Origin: Kitasatospora aureofaciens
Lineage (GTDB): Bacteria; Actinomycetota; Actinomycetes; Streptomycetales; Streptomycetaceae
Direction of reading: 5' to 3'
Length of the DNA stretch: 64,000 bases
NCBI RefSeq assembly: GCF_019192735.1
Contig: NZ_JAHTKP010000014.1
Coordinates: 112,637 to 176,636, forward strand
A program made the translations under genes and the position numbers. Of this stretch, positions 20,775 through 32,247 are shown one piece after another; position 1 is the stretch's first letter; every line of letters starts with the position of its first letter. Under the pieces are notes generated by a model that ran no database searches, was not told the origin of the DNA, and saw nothing but the letters and a program-made list of their open reading frames with translations.

Positions 20775-21090
20775 CAGCGGCTCCTTGCGGCTCGTAGTCG
20801 GGACCATCCTCGGGGCAGGACGTAGCGGGGGACAAGCTTGCCCTGAGTGTCGGAGGGTGCCGTACTGGCTCTGCGTCACTCCGAGTTCTGCTGTCGACTT
20901 GCCCGTGACAGGTCGCACGTGCATGGCATCGAATGGCTGAGTGTCTACTCCTGGCAGCGCGGCCCCGGAACCGAGATCACCATGATGTGTCTGGCCGAGA
21001 CGGTCTACGGCCACAGCCGCAGCCCGGAGTGCCCGCCGGTCCGCTCCGACGGGCACTCCGCGCTCAGGGCGTGTCCCGGAGCGGCGTCGC
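20775..21090. other. Intergenic region between aminotransferase and COG4705 gene
   Basis: About 315 bp. It holds the aminotransferase promoter and ribosome site. A plus-strand frame (20847-21098, 83 residues) has no recognisable similarity and no ribosome site. It could be debris from the event that created the island, but I see no diagnostic element. Confidence 0.35.
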
Positions 21091-22704
21091 TCAGCTGAGT
21101 GAGGTGAGGAGGGTGTTGAGAGCGTCGGTCTCGGTGGCCTTGTCCGGGTTCGAGGCGCGTAGCGCCTTGAGGACGTGGTCGATTTCGCCGTCGAGGAAGG
21201 TCCAGGCCTGCTGGTTCTTGGGTTCGAGGGTGGGCTGGGCGTCGTCCCAGGCCTTTTCGAGGTCGGTGACCCGGGTGGTGGCGGCCGCCTGGTGGCCCGA
21301 GTTGAGCTTGGCCAGGGTGTCAGCGGTGATCGTACGGAAGTTGGCGATGTCAGCGGGAGGGAACGATGCCGTCGCCGGCTTCGGAGCGGGAGGAGTGGTC
21401 GCGGGTGCGGGGGTGCCGGCCGCGCCGGCCGCAGCCGTGGGTGACTGCGGGGGCGTCGAGCTGAGTGAGGTGAGGAGGGTGTTGAGAGCGTCGGCCTCGG
21501 TGGCCTTGTCCGGGTTCGAGGCGCGTAGCGCCTTGAGGACGTGGTCGATTTCGCCGTCGAGGAAGGTCCAGGCCTGCTGGTTCTTGGGTTCGAGGGTGGG
21601 CTGGGCGTCGTCCCAGGCCTTTTCGAGGTCGGTGACCCGGGTGGTCACGGCCGCCTGGTCGCCCGAGTTGAGCTTGGCCAGGGTGTCAGCGGTGATCGTA
21701 CGGAAGTTGGCGATGTCAGCGGGAGGGAACGATGAGGTCGCCTGCTCCGGGGTGAGTGGGGCGGACGCGGGTGCGGGGCCGTCACCCTCGCCGACCGGAG
21801 CCGCGTGCGGCTGATGGTTCGCCCAGACCAGGAGCGCCGCGGTGGCGACCGCCACGACGGCGTAGTAGCCGAGCATGATCCGCTCGCGCACCGGGTTCGC
21901 CACCCCGGCGGCCTGGGGGTGGGTCTCGATGACGTCGCTGCGGCTGCGGGTGAGGTAGAGGACGGTCGCGAGGATCGCGACCAGGAAGACCACACTGGTC
22001 ACCGCCGTCCCCAGGCCCAGGCCGCCGTCGCTGCCGGGCGAGGCGAGCCAGTCGCCGAGGTTGGCGCCGAGCGGGCGGGTGAGGATGTAGGCCAGCCAGA
22101 AGGAGAGCACCACGCTCGCGCCGAGGCGCCACGCGAGCACGATGGCCGCGATCAACCCGAGCGGAAGGAGCACGGAGACGCCCGGGGTCCAGCCCGTGAG
22201 CTCCAGGGTCCAGTCGCCGGTCGCGGTGCCGAGGGCGAAGGTGACCAGGACCGCGAGCCAGTAGAAGAGCTCTCGGGGGCGGGTGACGATGCTGTGGATC
22301 GACAGGGTCCGCTCGCGGGCGTACCAGATCCCGAAGACGACGGCGAGGACGCCGGCGAACACACTGCTGCTCACCGCGAGGGGGACGCCCTGGCTGTCGG
22401 TGAGGATGTCGGTGTAGAGGGTTCCGGTCACACTCAGCACCACGACGGTGAGCCAGTACACGAACGGGACGTAGCGCTTGGTGCTGAGCTGCCAGCCCAG
22501 GGCACCGGCCAGCACGGCGGTGAAGATCAATGAGGTGTTGATCAGGCCGACACCGAGAGTCGTGTTGATCCAGTCGGCGAAGCTCTCGCCGACCGTGGTG
22601 CACAGGATCTTGATGACCCAGAACCAGATCGTGACCTCGGGGACCTTGTTCAGCATCCGTCGGGCGTCGGGCGTGGCCGAGAGCCGTTCCGTGGTGGTAG
22701 CCAT
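21091..22704 (-). CDS. COG4705-type polytopic membrane protein with duplicated C-terminal domain
   Basis: A 537-residue protein. Residues ~15-250 carry about eight hydrophobic helices and begin with the COG4705 pattern LNKVPEVTIWFWVIKILCTT; another helix lies near residue 275. After a linker come two copies of an ~92-residue soluble module starting SFPPADIANFRTITADTLAK and containing LEKAWDDAQPTLEPKNQQAW; they differ at only three residues. The likely extracytoplasmic modules may be a sensor or ligand-binding unit. Start at 22704 lacks a ribosome site, so a leaderless transcript is possible. Divergent from a two-component system, which probably regulates it. Confidence 0.8.
   Translation of the reverse strand: MATTTERLSATPDARRMLNKVPEVTIWFWVIKILCTTVGESFADWINTTLGVGLINTSLIFTAVLAGALGWQLSTKRYVPFVYWLTVVVLSVTGTLYTDILTDSQGVPLAVSSSVFAGVLAVVFGIWYARERTLSIHSIVTRPRELFYWLAVLVTFALGTATGDWTLELTGWTPGVSVLLPLGLIAAIVLAWRLGASVVLSFWLAYILTRPLGANLGDWLASPGSDGGLGLGTAVTSVVFLVAILATVLYLTRSRSDVIETHPQAAGVANPVRERIMLGYYAVVAVATAALLVWANHQPHAAPVGEGDGPAPASAPLTPEQATSSFPPADIANFRTITADTLAKLNSGDQAAVTTRVTDLEKAWDDAQPTLEPKNQQAWTFLDGEIDHVLKALRASNPDKATEADALNTLLTSLSSTPPQSPTAAAGAAGTPAPATTPPAPKPATASFPPADIANFRTITADTLAKLNSGHQAAATTRVTDLEKAWDDAQPTLEPKNQQAWTFLDGEIDHVLKALRASNPDKATETDALNTLLTSLS
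21093..21368. repeat. Direct repeat copy A (276 bp)
   Basis: Matches 21459-21734 at a fixed offset of 366 bp with four mismatches by eye. It encodes the last C-terminal module of the COG4705 protein. Confidence 0.95.
21459..21734. repeat. Direct repeat copy B (276 bp)
   Basis: Partner of 21093-21368; the 90-bp spacer encodes an Ala/Pro-rich linker. The near identity at third codon positions implies recent duplication or ongoing gene conversion. Confidence 0.95.
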
Positions 22705-22787
22705 GGGGGCGAGGCTTGCATCCCGGACCTGAACACAACCTGAGCACCGGTTCGGGGATACGCACCGGCCGGGCAATACTGGCCTGC

Positions 22788-23456
22788 ATGACTGCTTACC
22801 GCGTGCTGGTCGTGGAGGACGACCACGGACTCCGCGACGTGCTCGCCCGAGGCCTGCGCGAGGAGCACTTCGAGGTGCTCACCGCCACCGACGGGGCGGG
22901 CGCGCTGCGCGTGGTCCACGACCGGGTGGACGCCGTGGTCCTGGACATCGGTCTGCCCGACTCCGACGGGCGTGACGTCTGCCACGCCATGCGCGCGGCG
23001 GGCTTCGACGCGCCCGTACTCTTCCTCACCGCCCATGACGCGCTGGCCGACCGGCTGTCGGGCTTCTCGGCCGGGGGCGACGACTACCTCGCCAAGCCCT
23101 TCCACCTGACCGAGCTCGCGGCCCGGGTACGCGCCGCGATCCGCCGCAACGGGCGCGAGCCCGGTGTGGAGGTCGACGGCCTGCGGCTGGACCCGGTCGC
23201 GCACGTGCTGGAATCCACGAGCGGCGAGTCGGTGGCACTCACCCCGACCGAGTTCCGGCTGCTGGCCTGCCTGATGGCCGCCCCCGGTGCGGTGGTCCGC
23301 AGGCGGACGCTGTTGCGGGCGGGGTGGCCCGAGGGCGCCCAGGTCAGTGACAACACCTTGGACCAGTACTTGGTGCGCCTGCGGCGCAAGCTGCGCGAGG
23401 CGGGCAGCGCGCGGGGCATCCTGACGGCGCGCGGCGTGGGGTACCGCTTCGCATGA
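22788..23456 (+). CDS. OmpR/PhoB-type response regulator
   Basis: A 222-residue regulator with receiver domain (VLVVEDDHGLRDVLARG, phospho-acceptor Asp in VVLDIGLPDSDG near residue 51, Lys in YLAKPFHLTEL) and a C-terminal winged-helix DNA-binding domain (LTPTEFRLLACLM, VSDNTLDQYLVRLRRKL, GVGYRF). ATG at 22788 fits the family N-terminus. It is followed after 7 bp by its kinase and is divergent from the COG4705 membrane protein across 83 bp, so one short region probably holds both promoters and the regulator's operator. Confidence 0.95.
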   Translation: MTAYRVLVVEDDHGLRDVLARGLREEHFEVLTATDGAGALRVVHDRVDAVVLDIGLPDSDGRDVCHAMRAAGFDAPVLFLTAHDALADRLSGFSAGGDDYLAKPFHLTELAARVRAAIRRNGREPGVEVDGLRLDPVAHVLESTSGESVALTPTEFRLLACLMAAPGAVVRRRTLLRAGWPEGAQVSDNTLDQYLVRLRRKLREAGSARGILTARGVGYRFA

Positions 23457-23463
23457 GGACCAC

Positions 23464-24807
23464 ATGAAGGTCATGAGAGCCCCCGCCACCCTGCGCGGCC
23501 GCCTCGCCCTGGTCGCGCTGGCCACCACCGCGATCTGGGTCGCCGTGCTCACCGCCGTCTTCAACGTGGAGCTGGGCGCGCGCCTGCGCCAGCAGGCCGA
23601 CGACCTGGTGCGCACCCGCGCGGTGGCGGTGGCCGCGACCATGGAGGCCCAGCCGGACGGGCGGATCGTGGAGCGCGAGCCGGCCGACGACCAGGCTCTC
23701 GACGTGGGCATCTGGATCTACCAGGGCGCCACGGCAATCCAGCGCCCCAGCGCATCGAGCACGCTCCAGGACCGCGCGGACCACCTGGCCGGAAACGGCG
23801 AGACCTTCACGGACACCTCCGAACCGCACGCCTTCCGGCTGTACGCACTGCCGGTCATGGCAGGGGGCCGACAGGTGGGCACAGTCGTCGCCTCGGTCGG
23901 CCTGGACGCCTACCGCTTCACCGCCCAGTCGGCACTGGCCGGCTCGATAGGGCTCTGCGTACTGCTGCTCGCCGGCATCTACCTCGTGACCCGCACAGTG
24001 GTCGGCCGGGCCCTGCGGCCGGTGAGCGAGATGAGCGCCCAGGCCTCCGAGTGGAGCGAGCACGGCACCACCCAGAGGTTCGGCGCCGACGGTCACCTCG
24101 CCGAGCTCGCGGGGCTCGCCGGCAACCTCGACCAGCTCCTCGACCGGCAGGCCGCGATGCTGCGCCACGAGCAACAGCTGACGGCCGAGCTCTCCCACGA
24201 ACTGCGCACCCCCCTGGCCAGGATCACCGCCGAGACCGACTGGCTCACCGCCCGCCCCCGCAACGCTGACGACCAGTGCGCCTCGCACGAGGCCATCGCC
24301 GCCGCCGCGGCCCAGATGCAGCGGATCTGCGAGACCCTGCTCTCCGAGGCCCGCACCCGCACCGACCAGGTACCCGGCCGCTGCGCCGTGGACGACGTGG
24401 CCCGCGCACTGGCCGGGCGCAGCCGCGAGGAACACCCCGAGGCCCCGCCCATCACCGTGGTCGGCGACGGCGCGACCGCCGGCGTCCCCGCCGCACTCAT
24501 GGAGCGCATCCTCACCCCGCTGCTCGACAACGCTCGCCGCTACGCGGTGCACCGGATCACCGTGGAGTCCGAGCGGCGGCCCGGCGGGGTGCTGGTGGCG
24601 GTGGTCGACGACGGCTGCGGCGTACCCGAGTCGGTGGGAGCAGCGGTCTTCGAGGCGGGCCGCCGCGCCCACCCGGGCGACGGCCACGACGGCGCGGGTC
24701 TCGGCCTCCCCCTGGCCCGCCGCCTTGCCCGCGCCGCCGGGGGCGACATCACCCTCGCACCCTCGCCAGACGGCGCGAGGTTCGTGGTGTCACTTCCCGC
24801 AGGTTGA
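23464..24807 (+). CDS. HAMP-type sensor histidine kinase
   Basis: A 447-residue kinase. Two transmembrane helices (about residues 14-36 and 155-176) flank an extracytoplasmic sensor region of about 120 residues. A HAMP-like linker follows, then HisKA with the phospho-acceptor His in AELSHELRTPLARI near residue 243. The HATPase_c domain has an N-box LLDNARRYAVHR, G1 box VDDGCGVPES and G2 box GAGLGLPLARRLAR. Operon partner of the preceding regulator; a hairpin terminator follows about 40 bp downstream. Confidence 0.95.
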   Translation: MKVMRAPATLRGRLALVALATTAIWVAVLTAVFNVELGARLRQQADDLVRTRAVAVAATMEAQPDGRIVEREPADDQALDVGIWIYQGATAIQRPSASSTLQDRADHLAGNGETFTDTSEPHAFRLYALPVMAGGRQVGTVVASVGLDAYRFTAQSALAGSIGLCVLLLAGIYLVTRTVVGRALRPVSEMSAQASEWSEHGTTQRFGADGHLAELAGLAGNLDQLLDRQAAMLRHEQQLTAELSHELRTPLARITAETDWLTARPRNADDQCASHEAIAAAAAQMQRICETLLSEARTRTDQVPGRCAVDDVARALAGRSREEHPEAPPITVVGDGATAGVPAALMERILTPLLDNARRYAVHRITVESERRPGGVLVAVVDDGCGVPESVGAAVFEAGRRAHPGDGHDGAGLGLPLARRLARAAGGDITLAPSPDGARFVVSLPAG

Positions 24808-24848
24808 CCGACGCGGAGAGGGGCATCGGCCAAGGCGTCGAATCGGTA

Positions 24849-24877
24849 CCGCCGACTCCCTTGCAGAGGGTCGGCGG
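24849..24877 (+). terminator. Terminator of the two-component operon
   Basis: Stem CCGCCGAC with its complement and a further partly paired region, loop TTGCA, 41 bp after the kinase stop. Confidence 0.6.
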
Positions 24878-25043
24878 ATACTTTCGTCGACCGAGATGGT
24901 GATGCCGGTGAGGTACGAATCGCGGGGAGCGACGAATGCGATCACCTCCGTCGCACGGTTCGGCATTGAGCGGGGCATGAGCCTCTCGGCTCAGGCTCGT
25001 CGGGCGCGGCCAAGGTCGCGCTCTGACAGCTGCGGACGCGTGT

Positions 25044-25820
25044 TCACCTCGCCAGCGAATAGGTAGGCGAACAGGGCTTGACCCAGCCGACCTTCCAGCC
25101 GGTGAAGGAGAAGGTCTTGCCGGCGGAGGAGATGGCGACGGTCCGCTCGCGCATGCCGGGCAGGGCGGCGATCGGGTGGTGGGCGGCGCCGAAGACCAGG
25201 TGCTCGTAGACCTCGTCGGTGATCACCAGGAGGTCGTGTTCGACGGCGAGGGCGGCGATCGTGGCGAGCTCGTCGGCGGTGAGGACGAGGCCGGTGGGGT
25301 TGTGCGGGGTGTTGATCAGCAGCAGCCGGGTGCGCGGTGTGATCAGCGAGCGGAGCCGGTCGAGGTCGGGGCGGAAGTCCGGGGCGCGCAGGGTGAGCGG
25401 GACACGGGTGGCGCCGGCCATGGCGATGCAGGCGGCGTAGGAGTCGTAGAAGGGTTCGAGGGCGATGACCTCGTCGCCGGGTTCCAGCAGCGCCAGCAGG
25501 GCGGCGGCGATGGCCTCGGTGGCGCCGGCGGTGACCAGCACCTCGGTGTCGGGGTCGTACGACAGCCCGTAGAAGCGCTGCTGGTGCTCGGCGACGGCCT
25601 GCCGCAGCTCGGGGATGCCGGGGCCGGGCGGGTACTGGTTGCCGCGCCCCTCGCGCAGCGCCCGGACGGCGGCCTCGCGGACCTCGTCGGGTCCGTCGGT
25701 GTCGGGGAAGCCCTGCCCGAGGTTGATCGACCCGGTGGCCGTGGCGAGGGCCGACATCTCGGCGAAGATCGTCGTCCCCATGCCCGCCAGCCGGCGGTTC
25801 AGCAGCGGCCTCGTACCCAT
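25044..25820 (-). pseudogene. Truncated copy of the aspartate-aminotransferase-like gene
   Basis: Closely matches the intact gene at 19614-20774 from the start codon (MGTRPLLNRRLAGMGTTIF) through GWKVGWV (residue ~247, beyond the catalytic Lys). Homology then stops abruptly near 25080 and the frame runs 11 unrelated codons to a stop. The last ~140 residues, including the substrate-binding Arg region, are missing, so the product should be inactive. Divergence from the intact copy is moderate (for example TATGSINLG versus AVATGSVNLG), so the copies are not a very recent duplication. This copy sits beside the ybjN-like/clpB block. Confidence 0.88.
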
Positions 25821-25879
25821 TACGGCTCCTCCCGCGTGGTCGTCGGCCCCATCCTGGGGCAGGCGGGGGCCCGGGACAA

Positions 25880-25921
25880 GAACGGCCCGCCACCGGGTGT
25901 GTACTCGGTGGCGGGCCGTTC
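25880..25921. terminator. Terminator downstream of the YbjN-domain gene
   Basis: Sixteen-bp perfect stem (GAACGGCCCGCCACCG and complement) with a ten-base loop, 30 bp past the YbjN-domain stop on the minus strand. Confidence 0.8.
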
Positions 25922-25951
25922 GTGATGCCCTGGGGATGCCCTGGGGCGGGA

Positions 25952-26512
25952 TCAGGCCTCGTCGGTGCCCTCGGGGGCCTCGCCGTCGCCCTCCTCGCCC
26001 TCGATCTCGTTCTGCAGGCCGAGGCGCTCGACCATCCACTGCTCGAAGCCGACCGCGGCCTGGGTCCAGTTGGCGGTGGTGGTGACGAAGTAGTCCAGGT
26101 TGACGCCGGTGCCGACGATCATCTGGGCCTCGCCGATCAGGCGGACCACGCCGTCCTCGTGGGTGTGGGTGTACACCTTCGGCCAGAGGGTCTCGCGGTT
26201 CCACTCGTCGATCAGGTCGAGGATCTCGGTCTTCTTCTCCAGCGGGTACGCGCGGTCGTAGAAGGCGCGCACCGCGAAGAGCTCCTTCTGCTCGCCGCGG
26301 AACATGTAGTAGACGCGGAAGCCCTCCCAGGGAGCGGTGAGGTCGCCCTCCTCGTCCACGACGTGCTTGAGCTGCATCTGGTCGAGCAGCTGGGCCACCA
26401 GGTTCTGGTCCGGGACGACGATCGGCGGCGGACCGGCCGGCCGCCCCTGGCCGCCGGGCTGGCCGCCCTGGGGGGCGCCGAACGACGGGATGGACGACGG
26501 GTCGATGCTCAT
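25952..26512 (-). CDS. YbjN-domain (type III secretion chaperone-like fold) protein
   Basis: A 186-residue cytoplasmic protein. The N-terminal 35 residues are Gly/Pro/Gln-rich; the YbjN-like domain follows (LLDQMQLKHVVDEEGDLTAPWEGFRVYYMF, then VRLIGEAQMIVGTGVNLDYF), and the C-terminus is Glu/Asp-rich. YbjN domains adopt a chaperone-like fold but no activity is established here. ATG at 26512 has a GAGGAC site. The longer frame upstream is not supported. The gene lies next to clpB on the same strand, as in other streptomycetes. Confidence 0.85.
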   Translation of the reverse strand: MSIDPSSIPSFGAPQGGQPGGQGRPAGPPPIVVPDQNLVAQLLDQMQLKHVVDEEGDLTAPWEGFRVYYMFRGEQKELFAVRAFYDRAYPLEKKTEILDLIDEWNRETLWPKVYTHTHEDGVVRLIGEAQMIVGTGVNLDYFVTTTANWTQAAVGFEQWMVERLGLQNEIEGEEGDGEAPEGTDEA

Positions 26513-26819
26513 GGGGGTCCTCTTCCTCAGTGCACGTGGTGGCCGGCAATGAGAGGCCGCCCTTTCCACCTCCCATCCTGCCTCATTCGGGCCCTGCCTC
26601 ACAGAGGTACCCGGCCGTCGGCCGATCTTCGTTTCGGGCCCGTACAGGTGCGTACGGACGGGCCTGCGCCGGGTTGCAGCGGCCGGAAGATCTGCAGGTA
26701 GTCGGCCATGTACCGGGAGCAGCTGATCGTGCCAACCAGCAGGCGCTGACGGGCTGTCGGGGCCATAGCGCGACGGGCCGCCCCCTCGCCGGAGAGGACG
26801 GCCCGCACGTGCCTACCGG
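26513..26819. other. Intergenic region between clpB and the YbjN-domain gene
   Basis: About 305 bp with no supportable gene. The weak hairpin arms CGGGCCG (26774) and CGGCCCG (26799) may terminate clpB; the part nearest 26512 should hold the YbjN-gene promoter. Confidence 0.4.
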
Positions 26820-29426
<2,607 letters not shown>

Positions 29427-29482
29427 TGCTGGGGGTTCCTCCCTCGTCGTCCTTCAGTCCTGCTGGGTACAGCATGCACTAA

Positions 29483-29503
29483 GTTGAGTCTATTCCGCTC
29501 AAG
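29483..29503. promoter_or_regulatory. HAIR-type HspR operator of clpB
   Basis: GTTGAGT-N7-GCTCAAG matches the HspR inverted repeat CTTGAGT-N7-ACTCAAG at 12 of 14 positions. It lies just upstream of clpB in the position expected for repression. hspR is encoded in the same window. Confidence 0.85.
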
Positions 29504-29530
29504 TTCTCCCCAGCTCACGTTCCATTCCGC

Positions 29531-30478
29531 TCACGCCTGCTTTTCGGCGAGCGGCCCGGAGGCCCGCCGGGTGAGCACCAGCAGCTCCCGGGCCGGACCG
29601 GTCGGCCGCTGCCCGGCCGGCCACACCGCCCGCAGGGGGCGCCGCAGGTCCAGCCCCGCCGCCAGCGGCACCGCGACCAGCCGCCGGGTCGCCAGCTCCT
29701 CCACCACCGTCAGCTCGCTCAGGCAGACCGGCCCCGCGCCGGTCATCGCCGCCGCCTTCAGCGCCGTCGACGAGGCCAGCTCCAGCCGGGGCCGCGCCGC
29801 GCCCCCGTACGGCGCCAGCGCCGCCTCCAGCACCTCCCGGGTGCCCGATCCGGGCTCGCGCAGCACCAGCGGCGTCGCCGCCAGCTCGGGCCCGGTCAGC
29901 GGCGTCCGGCGGCGCGTCCACGGGTGGCCGGGCGCCACCACGACCACCAGCCGGTCCGCGGCCACCACCGCGCCGGCCAGCCCGGGCGGGGTGGACGGGC
30001 CCTCGACGAAGCCGAGATCCGCGTCCCCGGCCAGGACGTGCCCGGCGACCTCCGCCGAGTTCGCCGTCCGCAGCGTCACCGCCGTCCCCGGACTGGCCTC
30101 GGAGAGCGCCATCAGCCAGCCCGGCATCAGGTACTCGGCGACGGTCAGGCTGGCGACCACCGTCAGCTTGGCGTCGCGCCGCTCGCGCAGCGCGTCGATC
30201 CCGGCGTCCAGCGCCTGCGCCGCCTCCACCACCTGCCGGGCCCACTCGACCACCAGCCGGCCCGCCTCGGTCGGCCGGCTGCCCCGGGGGGAGCGCTCCA
30301 GCAGCGGGACGCCGATCTGCCGCTCCATGCCCTTGATCCGGGCGCTGGCGGTCGGCTGGCTGACGCCCAGCTCGGCCGCCGCCCGTCCGACGCTGCCCAG
30401 CCGGGCCACCGCGAGCAGCAGCTCCAGGGCGCCGAGTTCGGGGACGCGCGGGGAGAGCGTGCGCGGGGTGCTGGTCAT
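29531..30478 (-). CDS. LysR-family transcriptional regulator
   Basis: A 315-residue LysR regulator. The winged helix-turn-helix is at about residues 15-75 (LELLLAVARLGSVGRAAAEL, SQPTASARIKGMERQIG) and is followed by a periplasmic-binding-protein-like effector domain. It is divergent from the TDT-family transporter gene across 70 bp, the usual LysR arrangement, so that transporter is its probable target. Effector not predictable; sulfite or small organic acids are plausible given the transporter (inference). Confidence 0.93.
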   Translation of the reverse strand: MTSTPRTLSPRVPELGALELLLAVARLGSVGRAAAELGVSQPTASARIKGMERQIGVPLLERSPRGSRPTEAGRLVVEWARQVVEAAQALDAGIDALRERRDAKLTVVASLTVAEYLMPGWLMALSEASPGTAVTLRTANSAEVAGHVLAGDADLGFVEGPSTPPGLAGAVVAADRLVVVVAPGHPWTRRRTPLTGPELAATPLVLREPGSGTREVLEAALAPYGGAARPRLELASSTALKAAAMTGAGPVCLSELTVVEELATRRLVAVPLAAGLDLRRPLRAVWPAGQRPTGPARELLVLTRRASGPLAEKQA

Positions 30479-30548
30479 AGGTTCAGGCTATGTCCTCATA
30501 GAACGCCGGGCGCTACCGGTGGCCGGCTTCCGGAGGGACGGTGGGTCC

Positions 30549-31658
30549 ATGTCCACCTTGGCCGATGTCCGCCCGCTCACCCGCCCCGCCGCCCGCACCC
30601 GGCTCGATCTCGCCCAGCTCGGCCCCAACTGGTACGCCGCCGTCATGGGCACCGCGATCCTCGGCAACGGCGCCGCCGTCCTGCCGGTGCGCCCGCCCGG
30701 GCTGACCGGCTTCGGCGAGGTGCTGTGGGCGCTCGCGCTGGCCGCCCTGCTGGTGCTGGTCGCGGCCCGGGTGGTGCACCTCACCCGGCACCGGGAGGCC
30801 GCCCGCGCCCAGCTGCTGGACAACCCGGCCACCGCGGTCTTCTACGGCTGCCCGCCGATGGCCCTGCTTTCGGTCGGCCTCGGCACCCTGCTGCTCGGCT
30901 CCCGGGTCATCGGCACCGGCCCCGCCGTCGCCGTCGACGCCGTGCTCTGGGGCGTCGGCACCCTGTACGCGCTGGCCGTGGCCGGCGGCATCCCGTACCT
31001 GATGATCACCCGGCACCCGGTGTCCGCGCTGGAGGCCAACCCCACCTGGCTGCTGCCCGTGGTCGCCCCGCTGGTCGCCTCGGCCACCGGTCCCGCGCTG
31101 ATCCCGCACCTGCCGGCAGGCCAGCCGCAGCAGGCCATGCTGTACGGCTGCTGGGCCCTGTTCGGCATCGGCCTGCTGGCCACCCTGGTGCTGCTGCCGG
31201 TGGTGTTCACCGGGCTCTTCCACAGCAAGCTGCCGGCCCTCGCGCTCACCCCGTCGCTGTTCCTGGTGCTCGGGCCGCTCGGCCAGTCCGTCACCGCCGT
31301 CCACCAGCTCGCCGACGCCGCCCGCCCGGTGCTGCCCGCGCTGGCGCCCGCCATGCTCGACCTCGCCGAGCTGTACGGCGTCGCGGTGATCGGCGTCGCG
31401 ATGCTCTGGCTGGCCGTCGCGCTCACCGCCAACCTGCGGGCCCGGCGGGCGGGCATGCCGTTCGCGATGACCTGGTGGGCGTCCACCTTCCCGATCGGCA
31501 CCTGCGTCACCGGCACCGCCGCGCTCGCCCGGCACACCGGCTTCGGCGGGTTCAGCGCGCTGTCCGTCGGGCTGTACGTGCTGCTGGCCGCCGCCTGGGC
31601 GGCCGCCGCGACCGGCACCGCCACCGGGCTGGCGCGTGGGCGGCTGCTGGCGCGGTGA
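30549..31658 (+). CDS. TDT-family transporter (TehA/SLAC1-like, dicarboxylate or sulfite exporter family)
   Basis: A 369-residue membrane protein with about ten hydrophobic helices and the family opening LGPNWYAAVMGTAILGNG. MALLSVGLGTLLLGS, a HXXXX loop and WWASTFPIGTCVTGTAAL near residue 300 match the tellurite-resistance/dicarboxylate transporter (SLAC1) family, which includes sulfite exporters and anion channels. ATG at 30549 is the only start that fits this N-terminus. Likely regulated by the divergent LysR gene. Confidence 0.88.
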   Translation: MSTLADVRPLTRPAARTRLDLAQLGPNWYAAVMGTAILGNGAAVLPVRPPGLTGFGEVLWALALAALLVLVAARVVHLTRHREAARAQLLDNPATAVFYGCPPMALLSVGLGTLLLGSRVIGTGPAVAVDAVLWGVGTLYALAVAGGIPYLMITRHPVSALEANPTWLLPVVAPLVASATGPALIPHLPAGQPQQAMLYGCWALFGIGLLATLVLLPVVFTGLFHSKLPALALTPSLFLVLGPLGQSVTAVHQLADAARPVLPALAPAMLDLAELYGVAVIGVAMLWLAVALTANLRARRAGMPFAMTWWASTFPIGTCVTGTAALARHTGFGGFSALSVGLYVLLAAAWAAAATGTATGLARGRLLAR

Positions 31659-32247
31659 CCCCTGCTGGGGGGGTCGGTTCCCGCGCCGGTCGCGGGAACC
31701 GACCTGCTGCAGGAACGCGCAGGTCGCATCTGACCGCCCACCGCGATCGTCCGTATACCCTCCCGGCCTTGGCGTTTACCGGAATCCGAACCACCGCCCG
31801 GCCCCTCGCGGCAGCCCCGTAGTGCGGATAGCTGCAATTGCGAGAACATGCACTCGGGTGGCACTTGTTCACCGGCCGTCACGCTGTGATGGTGGAGTCA
31901 CGTCAAGCCGTCCGGGCAACCGCAGCCCGATGGTGGCGACTTGCTCTTCAAATGCGAATGCAGGACGTCCCGTGCCTGCATAACGGGGGGAAGAGCAACC
32001 GGCCGGGACGCCATGTGTGGTGATGGCACCCGGAACCGGATCCGGCGAGGCGTTGCTGCTCCGCCTCGCCGGAAGCGCCTTGGTATGGCGTGGCAACGGC
32101 GGGCCCCTGGGTCTCCCGGGTGCGACGGCACCCGGGCCCCAGGGGTCCGCCGACCGCCGGATACCGTGGCCGATGAGCACCCGCGATCGGGGACGCCGGG
32201 CACGGGGCACAGCACATCCGACAGGCGTCCGGCAGGGAGTGTGCGAC
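31659..32247. other. Intergenic region upstream of the regulator island
   Basis: About 590 bp with no convincing gene. Besides the transporter terminator it contains a second large hairpin at about 32102-32147 (arms GCCCCTGG...CCCGGGTGC and GCACCCGGG...CCAGGGG with a small bulge), 100 bp before the first regulator. It could be a terminator or leader structure. I searched this stretch for secreted-peptide frames like the one at 35638 and found none. Confidence 0.45.
31672..31704 (+). terminator. Terminator of the TDT transporter gene
   Basis: Fourteen-bp perfect stem GGTCGGTTCCCGCG with loop CCGGT, 14 bp after the transporter stop. Confidence 0.85.

Noticed and set aside
31838..32023. Small plus-strand frame (61 aa) before the regulator island, considered as a second secreted peptide
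   Set aside because: No hydrophobic signal core, no cleavage site and no ribosome site.
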